From: Lunularia cruciata
Taxonomy: Eukaryota; Streptophyta; Marchantiopsida; Lunulariales; Lunulariaceae
NCBI GenBank assembly: GCA_948567375.1
Contig: OX419758.1
Coordinates: 37,205,001-37,269,000 of the forward strand
Direction: 5' to 3'
DNA: 64,000 nucleotides
The notes beneath the pieces were generated by a model that saw nothing but the letters and a program-made list of their open reading frames with translations, ran no database searches and was not told the origin of the DNA. Of this stretch, positions 22,734-32,019 are shown piece by piece. The translations under genes were made by a program, and so were the position numbers. How positions within the stretch are numbered: position 1 is the first letter of the stretch; every line of letters begins with the position of its first letter.

Positions 22734-23174
22734 TGTCATGCCATTTGTAATGTCGCATCTAGATTGCTCAGACACTAGAGTTCCAATGATAGTAGTTAGC
22801 GTTATTTCATTTATTTCTTAGAGACCACTTTCCGACAGTCAGATTTCATGTTTGGGGTACTAACTTCACGGTGGGGCCCACCATCACTTTGCACCGTTTG
22901 CACCATCTAATGTGCCGTCAGCGAGACCATTAGGGTTTTAGACCTAGCTTGAGTCCAAGGGTATACTTTCAAAGTGTAGTTCCAGAGAGCTCACTTCTCT
23001 AATGTTGAGTCTTTGAGTTTTTGACTATATGAAGGACAGAGGTATGGGAGCATCACCTAGATTCTCTTAGCTAGAGTAGGTATGGCTTGACTATAATCAA
23101 TGCACAATTGTTTACAGTTTATAGAGTGGCAGATCAAGTATTTATCTGATTTGAGTTGAGTTGAGAGTGGTAAA
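22734..23174 (+). repeat. 5' LTR of family F copy B
   Basis: Starts TGTCATGCCATTTG and ends near GTGGTAAACA, about 441 bp. The same boundaries are reached independently by the solo LTR at 50050-50485 and by copy A. A weak match to an initiator-tRNA-Met primer site (ATCAGA within TGATTACATCAGA) follows the LTR. Confidence 0.7.
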
Positions 23175-24495
23175 CAATCTGATTACATCAGAAAAGTGAA
23201 ATCAAGGGAAAATCGGGTGCAAGAACTTTATGTGTTGGTGGTATCTCCAAGCTCGGTGGATTGTTGGTAGCTCGATTGAAGTTCAATTGTTCCCTGGTGT
23301 GCAGAAGCTTGTTGCTTGATGCAGATTTGGCAGTAAGGCGGACGGTGTGCGGAAGCGTTGGCCAATTTTTGAGCAAAGAAGAAGCATTTTTTGAGTAGTG
23401 GTTGTGATTTTGAGCTTAGGAAGTGAAGGCATGACAAATTTGTTGCGAGTTGGGCTCAAAAAGTAAAATTGAAGGTGGAGTTGGGAAGCTATTCTCATGA
23501 ATTTGTGATTTGGAGAAACCCGTGTTTTCAATTTGGCTCGAGTGGAAAGTTAACGGAGGATTTGGCAGACATCCAACTTTAGGGTTTATGTCAAATTTTA
23601 CACCAAATTTTATGTCAAATTTGGAGGAGTTTTGCTATTTGGCCAGATTTGGAGGAGTTTTTCTAGTTTGGAGGACTTTTGTAAATTCGGAGGAGTTTTG
23701 CCAAATTTTGGAGGAGGTTCAAAGTGGCAAGAAGAAAGGCCTCATTTGGCTGAATTTATTGTTTAGAGACTTCAAGGCCTAGGGCTATGGGCTATGAGAG
23801 GCTACGAAGGCCTAGAAGGGCCAACAAGCCAGCTTGTTGTAAGGCTAGCTAGTTTAGAGTAGATCTTGGTCATTGGTTGGCAAAATCTGCCTTTCGTGCT
23901 AGATTGTGCGCAACAAGGTTTGACCCCTAGATCTCTTGTTCCTAGACTGGTGCCCTAGCCAACTGGTCCACCCTCACGTGTTGTCCGAGTGACTGTGCCA
24001 TTGTTATCTATACACTTGTAGCTTTGGCTAGGAGAGGCAATTTGATCCCATTCTTGGTGATCCTAGTAGCTTAGGACTTAGATACGAACTTCTCTTATGT
24101 CAAATGCCAAATGGTGGTAGAGTCAGTCTCGTGTTATTTTATGAGATGGAGGGTTTTTGTTTAGATTTCTTGTGATTGGACCCCCTCCATTCTCTACTTC
24201 CTGTTTTTGCACCACGTTTGTGTGAGGTGCCTTAACTTTTGAGCATTGGTGCTCTGGTGTGCTCTAGGTAGTGAGGCTGGAGTGATGACCAGTTAGACTA
24301 TCTTTGTTTCTCTCCGGTGAGGTAGGATTTGATGACCTACAGACCGTGAGAGTGCGTTTTGTGATGGCAAGTTACAGGCTGCTCTTTCCCCTAGTGTAAC
24401 TAGTTATCTCAGTTAGAGTTACATTAGTAGGTGGTGCTTAGTTGGTATTGGCACTTGGTGGTGTTGGCACTTGGTAGGGTACTTGCGGTTGCAGT
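23175..24495 (+). other. Untranslated leader of family F copy B
   Basis: About 1.3 kb without a convincing gene. Between about 23585 and 23725 the motif TTTGGAGGAGTTTTG recurs in degenerate form four or five times, giving a short irregular repeat array. An open frame at 23510-23782 spans this array and looks like a by-product of it. Confidence 0.55.
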
Positions 24496-24589
24496 TTGTG
24501 GTTCCGGTTTGATGTTGCAATTTATGGTTGCGGTTACTTTGTCACAACGGAGTTCTTTGGAGATTCTAGAGGAGATAGCCCTATAGTAC

Positions 24590-25820
24590 GTAGTGGGTTT
24601 ACTCGGAGTGGTACTCGATATCAGCCTGTATCTCAGGTCCCATTGAGAGAGGAGATTGACTTTGAGTTGGAGTTTGACATAGGAGTTGATTCGGTTGAGA
24701 GTGCACTTGGTGTGTCCACGCCGTTGTTGTGGGACATGGACAAGATTTATGGGGCCTCCAAAGGCCCTAGGAATTACTCTAGTATAGTGGGTACCATTGA
24801 GTTGGATGACTTCATGTAGGAGTTTGATAGTTGGTGTGATCTGCAGTAGATGCGGAATCCAACTTTGTTTACACCCTTCATGGCATGGAAGGGGTTGTTT
24901 TAACATCTGGAGGGTCCACCAATGGATGACTACCATGAGTTCAGGATAGCTCATTTGGAGGAGATCAAGTTATGGAGACAATATTGGTCTCCAAACTATG
25001 TCTCTATCACTTCAGGTTTGGTGGCCAAGAATAGATTGGTTGTACCTATGAGTTCTAGCTCAAGTAGTGTTGGTGGAGCTAGTGGAGGTGCACTAGTTAG
25101 AGATAGTGCTACTACAAGTGGAGGTACCGATATAGGAGGTAGTGTGGTACCGGGGTTTAACCACATGGTGGAGTTCTTCCTATGTTTGAGGTAGAACTAC
25201 TAGGGAGTGTGGACTGACAAGCTAAGGAGCTCGCAAGAGTTCCAGCGGAAGGCTGGAGAGAGCCTACACGAGGCATACACTTGCATGAGGCAGCTGATCA
25301 GTTTCACTCAAGGAATTATTGAGGCCTAGATACTCCAGTTTTGGTATGGGATATTGGATAGGGAGTTGCAACGTAGAGTTTGTGATGCTATGTTGTTACA
25401 TGCTACTTTGCCTACTTTGGCAGTGGTCTTTGGTTTGGCTGAGCATATAGAGCTCAACATGGTGGAGGAGAGAGTGGTGACATATGGATTTGGTAGGGAG
25501 ACCTCATCCACGGTTGTGCCTTCTTTTAGAGTGCAGCAGAGTGCCCAGTTGGTTTTTGAGGATAGGGTAGACAACTTAAATCTTATAGAGCGAGTGGAGG
25601 GCCTAGTGGAGTTAAACCTTTATCTTCATTTTTGGGTAAGCAACATCCAATGAGTGGTGGTGTTTCTTGTTGGACTTGTGGTGGACCTCACCATCGGAGA
25701 GAGTGTACTCAAGGCAGTGGACCTGATACCTCGGGTGCATCACAGCCAGCACAGAGGCAATGTGAGCATTGCCACAGATTTGGTCACACTAGTGACCGGT
25801 GTTTTGACACTCGGAGTTAT
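24590..25820 (+). pseudogene. Gag remnant with two CCHC knuckles (family F copy B)
   Basis: Capsid-like fragments occur in the segments FELEFDIGVDSVESALGV, ELDDFM and WKGLF, with stops between them. Two zinc knuckles follow at 25665-25815: CWTC...H...C in a slightly variant spacing, and CEHCHRFGHTSDRC with canonical CX2CX4HX4C spacing. The protein would package retrotransposon RNA. Stops and a frame change after the knuckles make it non-functional. Confidence 0.7.
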
Positions 25821-25837
25821 GGAGTGGTAGGGTTGCT

Positions 25838-26842
25838 ATGGCAGGTAGTAGAGGAGCTCCAGTTCATGGAGCACAAGTTGGTAGAGGTGGTGGTAGAGGA
25901 TCTGCACCTAGTAGGAATGCAATACCTGCCCTTACTTCTGATACAACTATGGCTACTCGGATTGAGCAGTTGGAGCAGAGATTGGCTAGTATGGCCATTG
26001 CTCAAAAGAGATCAGATTTGGGTGCTGAGGCTTCCACCTCATATGTTGGTGATAGAAATGCTTTGGACTTCATGTGTGGAGCAATGCAGATGGATGCATT
26101 TGCAATAGTGACTAGGAGTGCAGTACGTGCTCTAGAGCCTAGAGGAGCATCAGTGGAGTTGGACCCACAGAGAGGAAAGGTTGAGAGACAAGTCAGACTT
26201 CCCCAGTCTTTCATGCTATCTGAGGCATTGCAGACAACATCCATGGTTCCTAGATGTCCTAGTGCAGGTGTGGTAGGTGATGATGGAGTACATGATGGAC
26301 TACCTACTAGTCAGCCACCTGCTATTACACAAATTGAGTCTAGCATGATGTTGGGGGCGGCTCAGCTGATTATGCGACGTCCTTTGTTTTTGGCCTATGA
26401 CATGTTTACATTGGGAGTTGACCCAACCCCAGTGTTCCAGTTGGCTGCCATGTTGTGTGAGAGTAGAGATGATGCGGTTCCTACTACTAGAGCAAAGGTG
26501 GTTGGTAGTGGAGCTGACTTGGTTGAGGAGCATGGGATCTATTCAGCGACCAGTGGTTTATGGCAGGCAACAACGGCTAGACTAGAGGAGTTGCCAACTA
26601 GACCGGCCTTTGAGAGAGCACGGTTTACACCTAGTGTTGTCCTATTGGATAACCAAAGGGGGATTTTCTGTTTGGTGGGACCTTTAGGGAAGGTCTATAC
26701 ACCACAAAGAGTCTTGTTAGACTCTGGTGCACAACCTCTTATGTTGGGGAAGGCTGTAGCTGTCGGTCTCGAGTTACGGATGACCAATGTGGAGAAGTGT
26801 CCATTTCAGATCCAAACATCTCTAGGTGGTGGTTCAACATAG
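25838..26842 (+). CDS. Gag tail-protease segment of family F, longest intact frame in copy B
   Basis: An open frame of 334 codons. It starts with a Gly/Arg-rich stretch, a coiled-coil-like segment (TRIEQLEQRLASMAIAQKRS), then ~200 residues that I cannot assign. It ends with the aspartic protease core, RVLLDSGAQPLMLGKAVAVG, with the catalytic Asp-Ser-Gly intact. It stops at a TAG after GGGST, where copy A reads on (GGGSTQYITLGEP), so this is a premature end of a longer polyprotein, not a separate gene. Confidence 0.65.
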   Translation: MAGSRGAPVHGAQVGRGGGRGSAPSRNAIPALTSDTTMATRIEQLEQRLASMAIAQKRSDLGAEASTSYVGDRNALDFMCGAMQMDAFAIVTRSAVRALEPRGASVELDPQRGKVERQVRLPQSFMLSEALQTTSMVPRCPSAGVVGDDGVHDGLPTSQPPAITQIESSMMLGAAQLIMRRPLFLAYDMFTLGVDPTPVFQLAAMLCESRDDAVPTTRAKVVGSGADLVEEHGIYSATSGLWQATTARLEELPTRPAFERARFTPSVVLLDNQRGIFCLVGPLGKVYTPQRVLLDSGAQPLMLGKAVAVGLELRMTNVEKCPFQIQTSLGGGST

Positions 26843-27388
26843 TACATCACACATGGGAAGCTTGTTGTCCAAGTTCAGCCTAGTCATTTGACTGATAGCT
26901 CGGTGGTGAGAGCTCAAGCTATTGCAACAATAGTTGAGTCATATGATAAGCTAGTTGGGGGAGCAATGTTATACCCCATGGGTTTCAGTATTGTCTATTG
27001 GGAGGAGACAACCTCCTATAGACTAGGTTGGCAGTTTGGTGAGGGATGGGTATGTTGCCTACCAATACGCTTTAGTAGTGGAAGTCTTGGCTCACTTCAG
27101 TCCGAGATCATGGCAACATCAGTTTTAGCTTTCAGTGGTGCAGTTACTTGGCCTGGTGACTTGTTGGAGGGGAATGCTCATGCAAGGGATAATCCAATAC
27201 CAGAGGAGATTGCTTGAATTTGGAGTACAAGTGGGATTATTCCATCCACCTTGGATGTTCCATTGTGGAGTTTAGAGGAGGCATTGCAGTAGCATGCAGA
27301 TTAGTTGGTGCAACAGGCTTGGAGTGGAGCCTTCGTACCATCATGAGATGAGTGTGAGGATGAGCCTCCAGAGTTGATTACTTTGACA
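26843..27388 (+). pseudogene. Protease-methyltransferase linker (family F copy B)
   Basis: Translated fragments (SSVVRAQAIATIVESYDKLV, then YPMGFSIVYWEET) are also found in copy A at about 3550-3900, so this part of the polyprotein was conserved. No fold is recognisable. It may be the N-terminal part of the methyltransferase module. Confidence 0.5.
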
Positions 27389-28356
27389 CCTCTGGATACC
27401 ACATTCATTGCTTGGCAGTATCTAGTAGAGGGGATATGTCTATTGGAGTTTTTTGGTGGGATTAGCACCGTAGTAGTTGCGGTATTACAAGCGGGTGTAC
27501 AAGTACAAAGGTACTTGTATGTAGAGAGAGATGAGACTTCTAGGTGAGTCTCTCTACATCATGTGGCACACTTGGCCTATCAATATTTGGAGTTATTACT
27601 GATGTTAGCAATCAGAGGTTACCAGAAGGCCATACCATAAGACATTTCCTTACTAGGGGCACATGATTTGGAGAGACATGGGCCTATTCACTTGGTGAAT
27701 TTTGGATGGCCATGTCAAGGACATACACATGCTGGTAGAGGTTTGGGTCTTCAAGATCCTTGTTCTAGTGTGTTGTTGGGAGATGTTACGGATACTACAA
27801 CATCTCTAGGTTCATCAATCTGTTTCTCCAACTTACCTTTTGGAGAACGTTCCTTTGATGGGTGATTCTCGCACTAGAGTGGTAGCGAGTACACATCAGG
27901 TTCATTCTGGGATGGGACTTGTTGTATTGTTAGTTGCAGCTAAAGTGGGATCACGGGCTCATTGTCTTTGTCTTTGGTGGACAAACCTCTTACCCAAAGA
28001 GGTTCTACAACGTGCTTATGATGGGATTTAGTGACTTGACTACATCCTTGTTGATGATATCTTGGATGTTGGACGTCAGTCTTAGATAGTGGTAGTAGTT
28101 GATAGGTCACCTATGGTAGTGGTGAACCTAGTTGGACAGCCTAGAGCCGCATTTTCTACACTCATGAGTTTCCTAGGCTCTCATGCTTTTCAAGAGGGAG
28201 GACTTGGACTTTTTTAGGACTCATAGTTATAGCAGTTGGTGGAGCCCAATGTTGCCAGTATTACCACTATTCTAGTAGTGTCAAAAGCATCATGTGTTAG
28301 GTCAAGCTATGAACCTAAACTGTTTGACTTGGATTATGAGCCTTGGCTTGGCAGAG
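27389..28356 (+). pseudogene. Cytosine-5 DNA methyltransferase domain remnant (family F copy B)
   Basis: Motif I and II region: LLEFFGGIST (27440-27469) then VQRYLYVERDE. Motif IV: FGWPCQGHTHAGRG, with the catalytic-position Cys codon at 27713-27715, followed by GLGLQDP. Motif VI: YLLENVPL (27834-27857), the Glu-Asn-Val triplet. Motif VIII region: KVGSRAH then LWWTNLLP (27945-28010). Motif X: LGQAMNLNCLTWI (28294-28335). The order I-IV-VI-VIII-X is that of DNMT1/DNMT3, not the permuted order of plant DRM enzymes; VGSRAH...WTN and the motif I/IV wording are closest to DNMT3-like enzymes. TGA after ETSR, TAA after KAIP, and a one-base insertion between IV and VI inactivate it. The domain lies inside pol between protease and RT and would have methylated cytosine C5 in DNA. 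Confidence 0.85.
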
Positions 28357-28799
28357 CAACATAGGATGTGCTTGATAGGCATCACCACTCAAACACTTGT
28401 GAGGCCCGTGCCTATCAAGAAAAGTCAAGCACGTGCTGGGAGCGATGGTCAAAGTGGACATGGTATTCTTGGGACACAGCCAATAGCTACTAAGGAGAGT
28501 GGTCTACTTGGAGTCCATTAATGTGATTGTGGGCTACTTGGACTACACCCTTGGTCCACTTGGGATGTAGCTAGAGGATGTGTGGAGCTTGCAGCCAGAG
28601 TGGAAGGAGTTTTTCACATAGAGGTTGGGACCTCTAGTGGCCGGGGGCATGACACTATTGCTCCCAAAGGCCTAGTGTAGTAGCCAGTCAGGACATCTTC
28701 CACTCCTACTACAGTTACAAAGGATACTTGGGAGCCAGATCTTGGACCCAAGCTTACTAGAGAGGAAAGATAGAGGGTTTGGAGGTTCTTTAGGAGCCA

Positions 28800-30160
28800 C
28801 ACGAGTTGTTTTGCCTTCAATATGAAGGATTTGGGTGCTCTGAAGGGACCTGGTATACGGATTGAGTTGACTAGCAATACACCAGTTTTCTGACGTTCTT
28901 ATCAATATAGTGATATGGAGAGGACATTGATTTAGAGTCGGAGTAGTGACCTTTTTGAGGCTGGTTTGGTAGAGATTTCACATGGAGAGTATGCATCACT
29001 GACAGTGATGCCAACCAAGAAGAATATGCATGGAAACTAGGTGGATGTGTGGAGATTATTGTCCTATCAACCGACAGACCAGAGCTGATTGGTATGCCAT
29101 GCCTACACTAGAGGAGATTTTTGATGCAATTGGGCATGCAAAGATCTTTAGTACTTTGGATCTTTGAGCGGGATATCATCAGTTGCCAATCAAGGAGGAA
29201 GATAACTCCAAGACAACATTCTGGGCTATTGATCCTCATGGCAAGGATGTGTTATATCAGTGAAGGTTCTTACCGTTTGGGTTAAAGAGTGCTCTTGTTG
29301 AGTTCCAAAGGGTCATGGATAGGATCCTAGCTGGATTGGATTTTGCTCGGTGCTATATTGATGACATTTTGGTCTATAGCACTACTGTGGAGGAGCATGA
29401 GTGATAGTTGTTGGAGGTGTTTGAGAGGTTGAGATCTCATGGACTCAAATTACATCTTGGGAAGTGTAGGTTATTCCACGAGCAGGTTGAGTATTTGGGT
29501 CACACTATCTACTCCAGAGGACTTGATGTTCAGTAGACCAAGGTAGAGGCTATTGCACGTATTCCCCTGCCTATGGATGTGAGCAGAGTGCAAGCATTCC
29601 TTGGGTTGGTGAACTTTTATCACTGTTATGTTAGAGGATTTAGTGCCATTGCCAAGGCCTTGATGAAGTTGACCAAGCTTAAACAAGAGTGGTGTTGGGA
29701 AGATGAGCAAGAGAGAGCTTTTGTAGAGCTCAAGGAGAGGTTGACATCTACTCCTATTTTGAGGAGACCGATCAGAGGATGACCATTTTAGGTTCATACT
29801 GATTGGTGTATGCTAGGGCTTGGAGCGGTGCTCACCCAACATGATGATGAGAAGAAGGAGTTTGTGGTGGCCTATGCTAGTCGCTTCAACAATTCAGCAG
29901 AGGCAAAGTATAGGTCATATGAGGGAGAGTGTTAAGCATCAATTTTGGCAGTAGCACATTTTCAATGTTACCTATTCGGTAATCCCTTCACTCTCATCAT
30001 TGATCATTAGCCACTAAAGTGGTTGATGGAGTCTGACAAGCTTTCAAGGAAGCTTGCATGATGGGCTTTGATTTTACAAGAGTATGATTTCATGCTTGTT
30101 CACAGACTCAGAGTGGTGAACTGTGATGCAGATGGGTTGAGTAGAAACCCATGTTATAGC
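28800..30160 (+). pseudogene. Reverse transcriptase and RNase H remnant (family F copy B)
   Basis: The RT start FNMKDLGALKGPGIRIELT lies at 28818-28875. FSTLDL and AGYHQLPIKEED are near 29150-29200, RFLPFGLKSA near 29270, and the catalytic YIDD motif (RCYIDDILVY) near 29355. The thumb region contains VEYLGHTIYSRGLD and FLGLVNFYHCYVRGF. RNase H fragments end in GVVNCDADGLSR-like residues near 30115-30150. Stops include TGA TAG at about 29401-29406, where copy A has Arg-Gln, and TAG at 29536-29538, where copy A has Gln. Confidence 0.8.
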
Positions 30161-30529
30161 CAGCAAGATCAGACCGGAGTACGTTGGCATGGTGAGACAG
30201 ATGAGGAGATGGTGTCGGGTTGGCATGCATCAGCCTTCTTGTGTATATTTTCAAAGGCTTTGGTAGTATCTCTCTTAGCGCATATAGGAGGAGTTATTGA
30301 GGTCATAGATCCAGAGAGTGAAGATATTGGTACAGTTCGGCAAGACATTCATGATGATGTCTTAGTGATGGACTATCTTTGTATTGGTGTTGTAGGTGGC
30401 ACAGTTGGGGCCAAGGAGAGAGACCATGTTCTTCAGCGAGCCAGACGGTTCAGATTGGAGAGCAGACACCTTTTGCATGTATGGGAGGATGGTAGAGTGT
30501 GAGTAGTACCATTTCCATCTTAGAGACCA

Positions 30530-31705
30530 TAGTTGGTCCGTCATGCTCATGAGGAGCTATGACATTTTGGAGTAAAATATACAAATAGTGACAAGCAGAT
30601 GATGTAATGTAGTGCAGGTAACTAAGCTTGAGGTAACTAAGTTGCACTCCAGAGTCATTATTGGTAGCCCGGTATGCAGACCGTGGTACAACAGTTTGTT
30701 GCCAGATGTGTGGTTTGTGACCAAGTTAGAGCATCATTCAATGCTCCTACACCACAATTACACCCATTACCTATCATGGGATTGGGTTACCGTTGGAGTT
30801 TGGACTTTGCTAGACCTTTACCGCTGATTGAGAGAAATCATCAGTATGTTTTGGTGATGGTAGAGCACTTCTCCAAGTGGAGTGAGTTGGTGGCACTTCT
30901 TGACAAGTCTAGTGAAGGAACAACTTACTTGTTCTTGGATCAAGTTCTTAGTCATTTTGGTGCACCAGCTGAGGTTTTGATTGATCAGGGTACAAAGTTC
31001 TTGGGGGAGTTTCAGGTTTTGTGTGAAAAGTCTTTGATTGATCATCATACTACATCCCGAGATCACCTTGAGGCAGATGGCTTAGCAGAGAGAGTGGTTC
31101 AGACGGTGAAGAGAGAATTGCAAAAGTATGGTTTGCAGAGAGGCCACTTGGGAGATTGGGATCTCTAGTTACCTTGGTTGGCCATGGGCTATTGGTTCAG
31201 CTTGCAAGCCTCCTTCGCATCATTCTCTTTGTACTTTCTACTCTATGGACGAGATCTAGATTTACCTGTAGCCATTCGTCAAGATGTTATTGTAGTTTTG
31301 GACTTAGATGACCTTGATGTATAGATGAGCGCATGTTCTCAATGGGCAGAGATCTTTTGGAGAGTGATGCCGATGGCTTTTGAGAACTTGGCAATTGCTC
31401 AACATAGAGATACTTTACGCTATGTTATCATTCAAGGAAGAGGTTATAGACCCTCGATCCATCAATTTCATCCAGGAGACTATATATATCTACAATAGAT
31501 AGCACTGACGACACTTGATGTTTCGATAGGCAACACTATCTTGAAAGTGCGCGAGGTTTTCCATTTGGAGTCCTTGTATTAGAAGGACATGATGGTGTTG
31601 TTTGGAAGGATCATGTGCACAATTGTGCACTATGTCACCTCCCAAACATTGATGGTATTATGGACCCAAGCTTGGCACTTGTACGTGCAAGCTTGAGGTA
31701 ACTTG
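30530..31705 (+). pseudogene. Integrase remnant (family F copy B)
   Basis: The HHCC zinc region is decayed (CVVCDQ near 30712). The DDE core is visible: Asp in RWSLDFARPL, Asp in EVLIDQGTKF and Glu in DGLAERVVQTV (30785-31110). The C-terminus includes EGHDGVVWKDHV and a CALCHLPNIDG Cys-x-x-Cys motif at about 31630. It ends at a TAA near 31702. No chromodomain is seen, unlike families C and D. Confidence 0.75.
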
Positions 31706-31751
31706 CTACCAATAATGACTACCTTGATTACTACCTCAGATCAAGTACAAT

Positions 31752-32019
31752 CTTGCGGGCCCAAGAGTTCTCAACTCTTTCCTCAAAGCCAAACACCTAG
31801 GAATAATACCAAGTCAACACACTAAAATCCAAAATAGTGGTGCTCATCTTTTCTACTTCTTCTAAAGTAAGGTCCCCTCTATCTTAGCTATGACTAACTT
31901 TAGCTAACCATGACTAATATAGAACCATCCTTTATCTCTATATAAATAATATCTCTTAAGTACTTGTAATACCAAGTTAAATATCACAATACCACACACA
32001 TGCACATATGGGTGTTACA
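31752..32019 (-). repeat. First 268 bp of a family E LTR, broken at an inversion endpoint
   Basis: On the minus strand it starts TGTAACACC at 32019 and follows the intact 3' LTR (56283-56550) closely. It stops exactly after GGGCCCGCAAG (31752). To the right it abuts family C integrase sequence at a GCAC target site. The matching last 244 bp of this LTR are at 50855-51098 in the opposite orientation. Confidence 0.9.

Larger units (their letters stand above)
22734..31751 (+). mobile_element. Family F Ty3/gypsy element carrying a DNA methyltransferase domain (copy B), 3' end lost
   Basis: The order on the plus strand is 5' LTR (22734-23174), leader, gag, protease, linker, cytosine-5 methyltransferase domain, linker, reverse transcriptase, RNase H and integrase. 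The integrase C-terminus ends near 31705. The 3' LTR is missing: the sequence breaks at 31751/31752 into a fragment of a family E LTR. This is the left breakpoint of the inversion described in the findings. The element is decayed, with many TAG and TGA codons where copy A still has CAG or CGA. It is the better-preserved of the two family F copies. Confidence 0.85.

Noticed and set aside
22734-24115. Family F LTR of ~1.4 kb extending to the AATGGTGG motif near 24113
   Set aside because: The solo LTR at 50050-50485 ends at the position matching ~23174, so the LTR is ~430-440 bp and the rest is leader.
27389-28356. Methyltransferase could be a plant DRM-type (rearranged) enzyme
   Set aside because: In DRM enzymes motifs VI-X come before I-IV. 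Here the order in both copies is I, IV, VI, VIII, X.
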